Positions 30,704 through 38,678 of a DNA stretch of 38,678 nucleotides are shown here, in pieces. Under the pieces are notes generated by a model. It did no database searches. It saw nothing but the letters and a program-made list of their open reading frames with translations, and was not told where the DNA came from. Location of the stretch: NCBI GenBank assembly GCA_030837345.1, contig JAUPKQ010000042.1:1-38678 (forward strand). Reading direction: 5' to 3'. Each line of letters starts with the position of its first letter. Position 1 is the first letter of the stretch. Position numbers and translations under genes: made by a program. This stretch comes from Actinomycetota bacterium. Its GTDB lineage: Bacteria > Actinomycetota > Actinomycetes > Actinomycetales > Kineosporiaceae.

Positions 30704-31531
30704 GTGGCCACTCCCCCACGACCTGACGAGAATCATTCCCCGACTTCTGTGGCCTCACCGAAAGATCTCACGACCGAAGGAAATGGTCGGGCTCCGGTCC
30801 TGGAATGCACCGGCATCACCAAGGTGTACGGGTCGGGGGCTGTGGCCGTCCAGGCCCTGGCCGGGGTGACGGCGCGGTTCCTCCCGGGGGAGTTCACCGC
30901 GGTGATGGGCCCGTCCGGGTCGGGAAAGACGACGTTCCTCCAGGTCCTCGCCGGGCTCGACTCCCCCACCAGCGGAAGCGTCGTGATCCGGGGCCGGGAC
31001 ATCACGACGATGAGCGACCGCGAGCTGACCGACCTGCGCCGCGACCGGGTGGGCTTCGTGTTCCAGTCGTTCAACCTGATCCCCACCCTGACGGCGGAGC
31101 AGAACATCTTGCTCCCCCTCCGGCTGGCACGCCGGGAGCCCGACCCCGGCCGCCTGGACGACGTCGTACGGATGCTCGGCGTGCAGGACCGGCTCGATCA
31201 CCGCCCCGCCCAGTTGTCCGGCGGCCAGCAGCAGCGGGTCGCCGTCGCCCGGGCCCTGCTGACCCGCCCGGACCTCGTCTTCGCGGACGAGCCGACCGGT
31301 TCCCTGGACCTGTCCACCGGAAGCGCCCTGCTGGACCAGCTGCGCACCGCCTGCCGCACCCTGGGCCAGACCATCGTGATGGTCACCCACGACCCCCACG
31401 CCGCCACCTATGCCGACCGCGTGCTCCTCCTGGCCGACGGACGTATCCGGCAGGAGCTTCGCGCCCCCGACCGGCAGTCGGTGATCGACGCCATGGGAGA
31501 TCTCACCCCGGAGGTCCCTCGTGCTCTCTGA
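30704..31531 (+). CDS. MacB/LolD-type ABC transporter ATP-binding protein
   Basis: A 275-residue nucleotide-binding protein of the MacB/LolD/FtsE group: VYGSGAVAVQALAGV, Walker A GPSGSGKT, Q-loop VFQSFNLIPTLTAEQN, signature LSGGQQQRVAVARALL, Walker B LVFADEPTGSLD and H-loop VTHDPHA. GTG 30704 is chosen because GGAGGA lies upstream; a longer frame to 30644 has no RBS. It overlaps the FtsX-type permease by 11 bases. The pair is divergent from lanA. In lanthipeptide clusters such pairs act as mechanotransmission pumps for self-immunity or export, so a protective role against its own lipid II-binding peptide is the best guess. Confidence 0.92.
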   Translation: MATPPRPDENHSPTSVASPKDLTTEGNGRAPVLECTGITKVYGSGAVAVQALAGVTARFLPGEFTAVMGPSGSGKTTFLQVLAGLDSPTSGSVVIRGRDITTMSDRELTDLRRDRVGFVFQSFNLIPTLTAEQNILLPLRLARREPDPGRLDDVVRMLGVQDRLDHRPAQLSGGQQQRVAVARALLTRPDLVFADEPTGSLDLSTGSALLDQLRTACRTLGQTIVMVTHDPHAATYADRVLLLADGRIRQELRAPDRQSVIDAMGDLTPEVPRAL

Positions 31532-34025
31532 CGCCTGGGCGCAGGTCAGGTCCTACCCCTCACGGCTGGTCGCCGTCCTCGTCGCGGTCGCGCTCGGGGT
31601 GGGTTTCCTCACCGCCACCTCCGTCTTCACCGCCACGTCGGCCGAAGGGCTGCGGCTCACCGCAGCAGCCCCCCTGACCAGAGCCGATATCTACCTTGAG
31701 GCGGACCCGTCGGTCGCCGGAGAGGGAAGGAACACCTCCGGCGTCCCCGCTTGGCTCGCCGCGACGGCCCGCGACGAGAACGTCGCCTCCGTCGACCCGG
31801 TGTACGCACGGACGATCGACGTGTTCGGCGCCGCGCAACGCGGCCTCGGCAACGTCCTCAGCCTGCCCGGTAACCCCGCCGTGCGGTGGTTCACTCTCTC
31901 CGCCGGACGCTGGCCGGCCGGTCCCCGTGACGTGGTCACCGACGAGCAGACCCTCTCCGCCCTCGGAGTCTCGATGGGCAGCAGGCTGCAGGTCCGGACT
32001 CACCGGGAGGAACGTGACGGGGAGCGCCCGAAGGACCTGGAGACCGTGACGATCACGGGAGTCGCCGACCTGGGCTTTCAGCCCTTGACCGGCGTCGACT
32101 TCCGGTTCTACGCGGACCAGCGGTTCTTCGGGGACGACGTCACGACCACCGCTCTGGCGACCGTCCGTGACGAGGGACGCCTCACCGGGACCATCGATCG
32201 ACTCAACACGACCCTCCCGGACGGCGTCGAGGCCGCGACGGCGTCGAGTGCGGCGGACGCGGCAGCCTCGCGCTTCGTGGGCGGCGGGAACAGCCTCATG
32301 TTCATCATGCTGGGGTTCGCGCTGATCGCCGTTCTCAGCGCGGGGATCGTCATCGCCAACACCTTCACGGTCCTCCTGACGCAGCGGCGTCGGCAGACGG
32401 CGCTGCTCCGCCTGATGGGCGCCCACCGCTCCCAGGTACGCACCTTGATCCTCCTGGAGTCCTTGATCATCGGTGCTATGGGATCCGTCCTCGGCCTCGC
32501 GCTCGGAGTCGGCCTCGGGTACCTGGGCGCACGCTGGCAGGGCCTCGACGGCGGAGGGCTCGTCGTCAACCCGTTCATGCTCGTGCTGTGTCTGCTGGCC
32601 GGTATCGCCTGCACGGTGGCGGCGGCCTGGCTGCCCGCGAGACGCGCCACGGAGGTGCCGCCCGCGGCCGCCTGGCGCACTGCGGCCGTGTCCGGGCAAG
32701 GCGCCCCTTCCTCCCGGACGCTCCCCCGCGTCGCCCTCGCCGTCCTCGTCCTCGGTCTCGCCGTCGCCGGGGTCGGTGCCCCCGCCGGGAACCTCGCCAT
32801 GGTCGTGTTCGGCGGATTCCTGTCGGCGATCGGCCTCCTACTGGTCCTGCGCCGCCTCGTGACATGGATGCTGCCGACGCTGGAACGTGTCCTTGGCCGG
32901 ATGGGGGTCAGCGCTCAGGTCGCGGGGGCGAACCTGCGACGCCATCCCGAACGCACGGGGTCGGCGGCGGTGGCGCTCGTCATCGGCACCTCGCTGATCG
33001 TCGCGCTGATGGTCGGAGCTCGAAGCGGCCAGGCGAGCGTCGACGCCGACCTGAAGAACCGCTACCCGGTCGACGTCAGCCTCCGCACGAGCGACACCGC
33101 GCTGTCCCCCGGGACCGTCGCCGGCATCCATGGCCTCCCGGACCTCACCGTCGCCGCCGTCCTGCCCGAGGCGCCGGCCCGGTTTCCCGCCTCGCCCCGG
33201 GAATGGATCTCCGCCGTGCTCGGCGCACCCGCCGACGTCCTGCGAGCCGCGGGGGCCGAGCAGCTGCTGCGTCCTCGGGCGGATGCCTCCCCGGGGCTGC
33301 TCGTGTCACCTCAGTACCTCGCGGCCGCCCGGCTGAAGGACGGCAGCTCGGTCACCGCCGTCGTCGCAGGGCAACGCCGGTCGTTCACGGTCCATCCGTC
33401 CCCGTTGCCGTCCCTCGCGGGACCCGGACTCGCCGTCCTGCACGCGGACACCCTCGCCGGGCTCGGCGTCCCGACCACGACGCGCACCATCTGGGCGGTC
33501 GCCGGAGCTGACGCCGACCGCGAGGCCTGGCGCTCGGCCGTCGGCCGGGTGGCGGCGCTCGACCCGTCGATCACCGTCTCCGGAGGACTGAGCGAACGCG
33601 GGGACATCGCCAACATCCTGTCGATCCTCGTCAACCTTTCGATCGCCATGCTCCTGGTCACAGTGCTGATCGCCGTCGTGGGGCTGGCGAACATCCTGCG
33701 GCTGTCCGTCGTCGAACGGACCGTCGAGATCGCGCTCCTGCGGGCCCTGGGAACTCGCCGTGGCATGATCCGGGCCATGCTCGCGACCGAGGCCCTCGGC
33801 ATCGGCGTGATCGGAGCCCTGCTCGGCCTGGTGATCGGCATCCCCTACGGGCTGTTGGGAGTGGCCGCCGTCGTCGGGCGACAGGCGACCCTCGTCGTCG
33901 ACCTGCCCTGGACGGGGATGCTCGGCGGCATCCTCCTCATCTCGCTGTGCGGCGTCCTCGCCGGCATCCTGCCCGGCTGGCAGGCGTCGCGGATCCCCCC
34001 GGCGGAAGGACTCACCGCCCAGTAG
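31521..34025 (+). CDS. FtsX/MacB-like ABC transporter permease
   Basis: An 834-residue permease starting at GTG 31521. Its architecture is a first helix (LVAVLVAVALGVGFLTATSVF), a large extracytoplasmic domain, an FtsX domain of three helices (FIMLGFALIAVLSAGIVIANTF, then IIGAMGSVLGLALGVGLGYLG and beyond), a middle pair, a second extracytoplasmic domain (about 500-690) and a second FtsX domain (LSIAMLLVTVLIAVVGLANIL to the end). The duplicated FtsX unit is typical of actinobacterial MacB-like permeases. RRQTALLRLMGAHRSQVRTL and RTVEIALLRALGTRRGMIRAM are matching coupling segments of the two halves. Together with the upstream ATPase it probably removes or senses the lanthipeptide. Its stop overlaps the convergent XRE gene by 14 bases. 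Confidence 0.92.
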   Translation: MLSDAWAQVRSYPSRLVAVLVAVALGVGFLTATSVFTATSAEGLRLTAAAPLTRADIYLEADPSVAGEGRNTSGVPAWLAATARDENVASVDPVYARTIDVFGAAQRGLGNVLSLPGNPAVRWFTLSAGRWPAGPRDVVTDEQTLSALGVSMGSRLQVRTHREERDGERPKDLETVTITGVADLGFQPLTGVDFRFYADQRFFGDDVTTTALATVRDEGRLTGTIDRLNTTLPDGVEAATASSAADAAASRFVGGGNSLMFIMLGFALIAVLSAGIVIANTFTVLLTQRRRQTALLRLMGAHRSQVRTLILLESLIIGAMGSVLGLALGVGLGYLGARWQGLDGGGLVVNPFMLVLCLLAGIACTVAAAWLPARRATEVPPAAAWRTAAVSGQGAPSSRTLPRVALAVLVLGLAVAGVGAPAGNLAMVVFGGFLSAIGLLLVLRRLVTWMLPTLERVLGRMGVSAQVAGANLRRHPERTGSAAVALVIGTSLIVALMVGARSGQASVDADLKNRYPVDVSLRTSDTALSPGTVAGIHGLPDLTVAAVLPEAPARFPASPREWISAVLGAPADVLRAAGAEQLLRPRADASPGLLVSPQYLAAARLKDGSSVTAVVAGQRRSFTVHPSPLPSLAGPGLAVLHADTLAGLGVPTTTRTIWAVAGADADREAWRSAVGRVAALDPSITVSGGLSERGDIANILSILVNLSIAMLLVTVLIAVVGLANILRLSVVERTVEIALLRALGTRRGMIRAMLATEALGIGVIGALLGLVIGIPYGLLGVAAVVGRQATLVVDLPWTGMLGGILLISLCGVLAGILPGWQASRIPPAEGLTAQ

Positions 34026-34476
34026 GAGGACGCGGGTTCCCCTGCTGGAGGTGGGCCTGCTTGATCAGGTCCTCCCGCTGACGGCAAGCGTGCTCGACGA
34101 GCGCGCCGTCGTGCAGCCGCTCCAGGTGCCCGGGACTGGCACCGAGGACCTTCTCGCAGGCCCGGACGATGTCGCGCGGCGGCAGACGCCTGCCGTTCTC
34201 GTAGTCCACCAAGTTGCTGTGCGCCGTCATGCCGAGCAGGCGGACGAGGCGCCGCTGGGACAGCCCCTGCCGTTGTCTCAAGGTTCTCAGCTCGATCCCG
34301 AGCAGGATCTGCTTCGGTATACCCGTGACGCCGTGCGCCTCAGCGAGCGCTTCGCCCTCGTCCGACACGCCCGGACGGATCTTGTCATCCATCCTTCCCG
34401 CACCCTCCCCGAGCAGTGCTCCGTGGTCATCCCCCCCGGGGCGACCTTCTCCGAAGCTTCGAGCCTTGCCTGTCAC
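34012..34476 (-). CDS. XRE-family transcriptional regulator
   Basis: A 154-residue protein with a Gly/Asp-rich lead and an XRE helix-turn-helix (LRTLRQRQGLSQRRLVRLLG, then VDYENGRRLPPRDIV) at about residues 62-120. The start is GTG 34476, which overlaps the stop of the upstream ABC exporter (GTGA), so it is translationally coupled; an internal ATG at 34392 is an alternative with poorer RBS spacing. It is a likely pathway-specific regulator of the lanthipeptide cluster, although the C-terminus shows no sensor domain. Confidence 0.82.
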   Translation of the reverse strand: MTGKARSFGEGRPGGDDHGALLGEGAGRMDDKIRPGVSDEGEALAEAHGVTGIPKQILLGIELRTLRQRQGLSQRRLVRLLGMTAHSNLVDYENGRRLPPRDIVRACEKVLGASPGHLERLHDGALVEHACRQREDLIKQAHLQQGNPRPPTGR

Positions 34477-36260
34477 CGGATGAGCTGGTTGGACGCCAGG
34501 TCGCGGTACAGGGCGCTGCGGTCGAGCAGTTCCTCGTGCCGCCCCACGTCGGCCACCGTCCCCTGATCCATGACGACGATCCGGTCGGAGCGGACGATCG
34601 TGGACAGCCGGTGCGCGACGACCAGAGCCGTCCGGTGACCTCCGACCTGGTCCAGGGCCCTCTGCAGGACGGTCTCGTTGCGTGAGTCGACGCTGGACGT
34701 CGGTTCGTCGAGCAGCAGGACCGGCTCGTCGCCGAGCAGCACCCTCGCCCAGGCCAGGCGCTGTCGTTGCCCTCCGGACAAGCAGTGTCCCGAGTCCCCG
34801 ACCGAGAGGTCGAGACCGCCCCGGTCGTCCCCGGTGAGATCGTCCAGCTTCACGACGCGTAGCACCTCAGCCAGCTGCTGCTCGGTCAGCCCCTCCGCGC
34901 GGAGCCGCAGGTTGTCGGCCACGCTGCCGGCGAGGACCGGGGCGCCTTGTTCCAGGTACGCCAACCGGCACCGCAGCTGGGAGTGGGGGATGTCCCGCAG
35001 ATCGCGCCCCTCGAAGAGGATGCGCCCGGCGTCGAGCTCGTAGAAACGTTCGATCAGGGCGAGAACCGTGGACTTCCCCGCACCGGAGGGACCGACCAGG
35101 GCCGTGCGTGACCCCCGCTCCACGTCGAAGGTGAGACCTCGGAGCACCGGAGCGCCCGACCTGTACCCGAAGTGCACATCCTGGAATCGCAGGAGGGGCC
35201 CGTCGTCCGTCGTATCGCCGTCACAGTCGGCATCGTGAACTGCCGTTGCCGCGCGTGTCGGCTGAACGGCGCCCTCGGCGGGGACGGACAGCACCTCCTG
35301 GATCCGTGCGAGGGATGCCAGCCCCGCCTGGATCTGCGTGTACGCGACGGCGCCCTGGGTCACCGGTGACACCAACATGAACACGTAAAGGATGTAGGCG
35401 ATGAACTCGCCGAGAGTCAGAGCGCCCCCGGAGACCCGGGCACCACCGACTGCGAGGACCACGACGAAAGCACTCTGGACGGCCAGGGACATCACCGGTT
35501 GCGTCACGCTGACCAGGCGCGCGACCCGGGAACCCGCCAGGAAGGCTCGGTGCGCGACGTCCTCGATCATCCCGGCTTCGCGTTCCTCGGCGAGGGCCGC
35601 ACGGATCGTCCGCACCGCCGACAAGGAGCGCTCCATCGCCGCGGACAGCCTGGCCGTCTCGTCCTGGGCGGTCAGACTGGCGTCCCGGATCGTACGCCCC
35701 GCCGCGACCTGAACGATCGCTCCGACGGTGATGGCGGTTGCCGTGATCGCGAACAGCAACGGATCGAGCCTCACCATCAGGACGATCACACCCACGAACA
35801 ACACCCCCGCCGACAGCGACGAGACCAGCCCTGAGGTGACCACTGACCGCACGACCGTGACGTCGGAACTGGCCCGGGACAGGAGATCCCCGATTCGGCG
35901 CCGGTCGAACTCACGGATCGGCAGCTTGAGCAGATGCCTGGCCAGGGTGGTGCGGATCCGCAGAACCATCTCCTCACCCGTCAGCTGCAGCAGGTAGGAC
36001 TGCACGGCGGAGGCGAACGCCTCCGCGACGGCGACCACCAGCAGGATCAGACACACTCCCCAGGAGGTCGATCCCCGGCCGACCGACTCGATGAGCCGTT
36101 GCACGAGCAACGGCTGCGCAAGCCCCAGACCCGCCCCGATCACCGCGACAGACCCTGCGGCTATCAGCCGGGGTTTTCGACCTGAGAGGAACGGCCCCAG
36201 CATCCGCAGCGAGACAGCCGGGACCTCATCGACAGGTCCGGCTCCGATATTCGCAGTCAA
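34473..36260 (-). CDS. ABC exporter (fused membrane and ATPase domains), probable LanT without peptidase
   Basis: A 595-residue half-transporter. The membrane domain (about 25-310) has six helices and the coupling stretch FDRRRIGDLLSRASSDVT. The ATPase has GPSGAGKST, CLSGGQRQRLAWARVLLGDE, LLLDEPTSSVD and VAHRLSTI. TTG 36260 is preferred because GGGGGGAG lies five bases upstream; the frame is open to 36512 without good RBS. There is no N-terminal C39 peptidase domain, so unlike standard class II LanT proteins it cannot cut the leader. It probably exports the modified peptide, with cleavage elsewhere. It is coupled to the XRE regulator by a four-base overlap. Confidence 0.85.
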   Translation of the reverse strand: MTANIGAGPVDEVPAVSLRMLGPFLSGRKPRLIAAGSVAVIGAGLGLAQPLLVQRLIESVGRGSTSWGVCLILLVVAVAEAFASAVQSYLLQLTGEEMVLRIRTTLARHLLKLPIREFDRRRIGDLLSRASSDVTVVRSVVTSGLVSSLSAGVLFVGVIVLMVRLDPLLFAITATAITVGAIVQVAAGRTIRDASLTAQDETARLSAAMERSLSAVRTIRAALAEEREAGMIEDVAHRAFLAGSRVARLVSVTQPVMSLAVQSAFVVVLAVGGARVSGGALTLGEFIAYILYVFMLVSPVTQGAVAYTQIQAGLASLARIQEVLSVPAEGAVQPTRAATAVHDADCDGDTTDDGPLLRFQDVHFGYRSGAPVLRGLTFDVERGSRTALVGPSGAGKSTVLALIERFYELDAGRILFEGRDLRDIPHSQLRCRLAYLEQGAPVLAGSVADNLRLRAEGLTEQQLAEVLRVVKLDDLTGDDRGGLDLSVGDSGHCLSGGQRQRLAWARVLLGDEPVLLLDEPTSSVDSRNETVLQRALDQVGGHRTALVVAHRLSTIVRSDRIVVMDQGTVADVGRHEELLDRSALYRDLASNQLIR

Positions 36261-36532
36261 CAGAACTCCCCCCGGCGCCGCCGGATTCTGATGGCGACCC
36301 ACCCACACCGCCCGTGGGTCAGGAACTCCGTAATACCTTTCTTCAGACTCAGAAGGCATGGTAGATGGCTGATTAATGGGTGCACCACCCCTAGAATGCT
36401 TAACGCCTCGAATCAACAGCTGCTCGCCGAGATTCCTCGGCAGTGCCCAATCCCTTGGTCGATCAATGCCTGGCGCAATCACCGACAAATCAAGGATCCG
36501 CCGCAAGAGCATGCCGGGGCCCTGGACCGACG
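36261..36532. other. intergenic region between LanT-like and GH11 fragment
   Basis: About 270 bases, less GC-rich than the rest of the window. It should hold the minus-strand promoter of the exporter gene. The symmetric GGTGCACC (36379-36386) inside GGGTGCACCACCC is the only palindromic feature seen. It marks the edge of the lanthipeptide block; the homology with the GH11 gene starts abruptly at about 36533. Confidence 0.4.
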
Positions 36533-36900
36533 GCGGCCTGAACCTCGGTAACCACGACTACCAGATCATGGCGACAGAGGGGTACCAGAGCAGCGGCAGC
36601 TCGAACATCACCGTCAGCGACGACGGCACGCCCGACCCCACCGGCCCGACGACGCCGACGGACCCGACGGACCCCGGGAGCTGCACCGTCACCGGTACCC
36701 GGGGTGACGAGTGGAGCGACCGGTTCAACGTGACCTACCAGGTCAACGGTCCCAGCACCTGGAGTGTCCGGATCAATCTCGGAAGCGGCCAGACCCTCCA
36801 GAACAGCTGGAACGCCTCCGTCAGCGGCACCTCCGGGACCATCACGGCGACATCGAACGGCTCCGGCAACAACAGTGTTCCGGGAGCCTCCTGCTCCTAG
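36533..36900 (+). pseudogene. truncated duplicate of GH11 xylanase-CBM2 gene
   Basis: This segment encodes [20 protein letters not shown] and onward, closely matching the end of the GH11 domain and the CBM2 of the intact gene at 37357-38427. Everything before the homology start is lost, including the signal peptide and catalytic nucleophile. The linker is shorter ([17 protein letters not shown]) and about 12 residues near the C-terminus are deleted ([10 protein letters not shown] against [21 protein letters not shown]). Frame is kept to the stop, and TAGAGCCGATCGG after the stop is shared. No credible start codon with RBS was found. It is a relic, though the CBM frame remains open. Confidence 0.85.
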
Positions 36901-36921
36901 AGCCGATCGGACAGGAAGGTC

Positions 36922-36950
36922 GGGGGGTGCCGTCGTCGACGGCACCCCCC
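36922..36950 (+). terminator. strong terminator after the GH11 fragment
   Basis: Perfect 14-base stem around one central T: left arm GGGGGGTGCCGTCG, right arm CGACGGCACCCCCC. It lies 22 bases after the fragment's stop codon. The hairpin is unlike the one after the intact copy, so the terminators diverged or were exchanged. Confidence 0.75.
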
Positions 36951-38427
<1,477 letters not shown>

Positions 38428-38435
38428 AGCCGATC

Positions 38436-38501
38436 GGGCCGTCGTTCCGTCGGCGGGATCCGACACGGTCGTGTCGGTTTGAGCAGACGGAACGACGGCC
38501 C
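38436..38501 (+). terminator. nested hairpin terminator after GH11; palindromic repeat copy C
   Basis: GGGCCGTCGTTCCGTC (38436-38451) pairs perfectly with its reverse complement at 38486-38501. Inside, CCGACAC (38460-38466) and GTGTCGG (38471-38477) form a second stem with loop GGTC. It starts 9 bases after the GH11 stop. The inner stem and right flank are almost identical to 11095-11131. Confidence 0.75.
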
Positions 38502-38678
38502 GGGTCGATCGTCGTGGCAGGGCGTCTCTTCGTCCTTCGTTCTCTCCTCGGGATCGCCTCACCGATGCTGAAACCGGGTGCTGACCCGACGCTCCCGGGC
38601 GATCTCGGGGTGATCGAGGACATGGGTGACGGATGTGACGATCATTTGTCACAACCGACACGTCGTGGCGCAGTTCAG
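38502..38678. other. right end of window, no supported gene
   Basis: No gene can be supported. An open frame starts at ATG 38565 and runs off the edge, but without an RBS or recognisable sequence. TGTGAC (38634-38639) and GTCACA (38648-38653) form an inverted repeat, an operator-like element possibly for a gene beyond the window. Confidence 0.35.

Noticed and set aside
36376-36532. Start of an independent small gene leading into the GH11 fragment
   Set aside because: No signal peptide, no RBS and no similarity before the GH11 homology begins; better read as a chance extension of a pseudogene.
38634-38653. CRP-like site TGTGA/TCACA
   Set aside because: The half-sites are ten bases apart instead of six, so it does not fit the CRP consensus.
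38565-38678. Partial gene running off the right edge
   Set aside because: Only 38 codons, no RBS, no recognised sequence; cannot be supported.

Overview
The window is high-GC DNA with GTG, ATG and TTG starts, promoter -10 hexamers placed directly against start codons, and gene families typical of a filamentous actinomycete. A Streptosporangiales-like soil organism is plausible (secreted GH9 and GH11 enzymes with binding modules, DUF4360 proteins, a STAND-WD40 giant, a class II lanthipeptide), but the genus cannot be fixed from the sequence. No rRNA, tRNA, CRISPR array or insertion sequence was recognised.

Layout. 1-1873: a minus-strand TetR regulator, ABC ATPase and ABC-2 permease (cut by the window edge), divergent from an acyl-adenylate ligase of the PaaK type, with a doubled palindrome between them. 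3469-5064: a secreted lipoprotein peptidase of the S33 type. 5232-6769: a two-component pair whose kinase has no ATPase domain. 6748-10650: a 1300-residue HTH-STAND-TM-WD40 protein whose upstream region carries a ~90-bp element found again upstream of a decayed DUF4360 gene at 10852-11061; the intact DUF4360 paralogue follows. 12324-13289: a protein of unknown function. 13374-16130: a GH9 endoglucanase with two CBM3 modules. 16418-19672: a GNAT acetyltransferase, an AI-2E-type membrane protein, a NifX-like metallocluster protein and a divergent PadR regulator. 19724-21435: a GbsR/MarR-type regulator translationally coupled to a GT1 glycosyltransferase. 21476-23152: a CocE/S15 hydrolase. 23460-26867: a 1135-residue protein that best matches the diphosphate-dependent PEP carboxykinase family.

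The most interesting block is 26926-36260, a compact class II lanthipeptide cluster. A 65-residue precursor ends in the 20-residue core [20 protein letters not shown], an actagardine/michiganin-type lipid II binder with Arg at core position 15 and an extra C-terminal Arg. The LanM synthetase lies downstream behind a strong hairpin that probably attenuates transcription. A divergent MacB-like ABC pair probably gives self-protection. A third unit holds an ABC exporter coupled to an XRE regulator. No luciferase-type monooxygenase (the sulfoxide-forming enzyme of actagardine), no dedicated protease and no C39 peptidase domain are visible, so the product is predicted to be a deoxy-type compound matured by an outside protease.

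The right edge of the cluster abuts a truncated duplicate (36533-36900) of the GH11 xylanase-CBM gene that lies intact at 37357-38427, which looks like a recombination scar. A palindromic element related in sequence recurs at about 11072-11131, 18563-18610 and 38436-38501.
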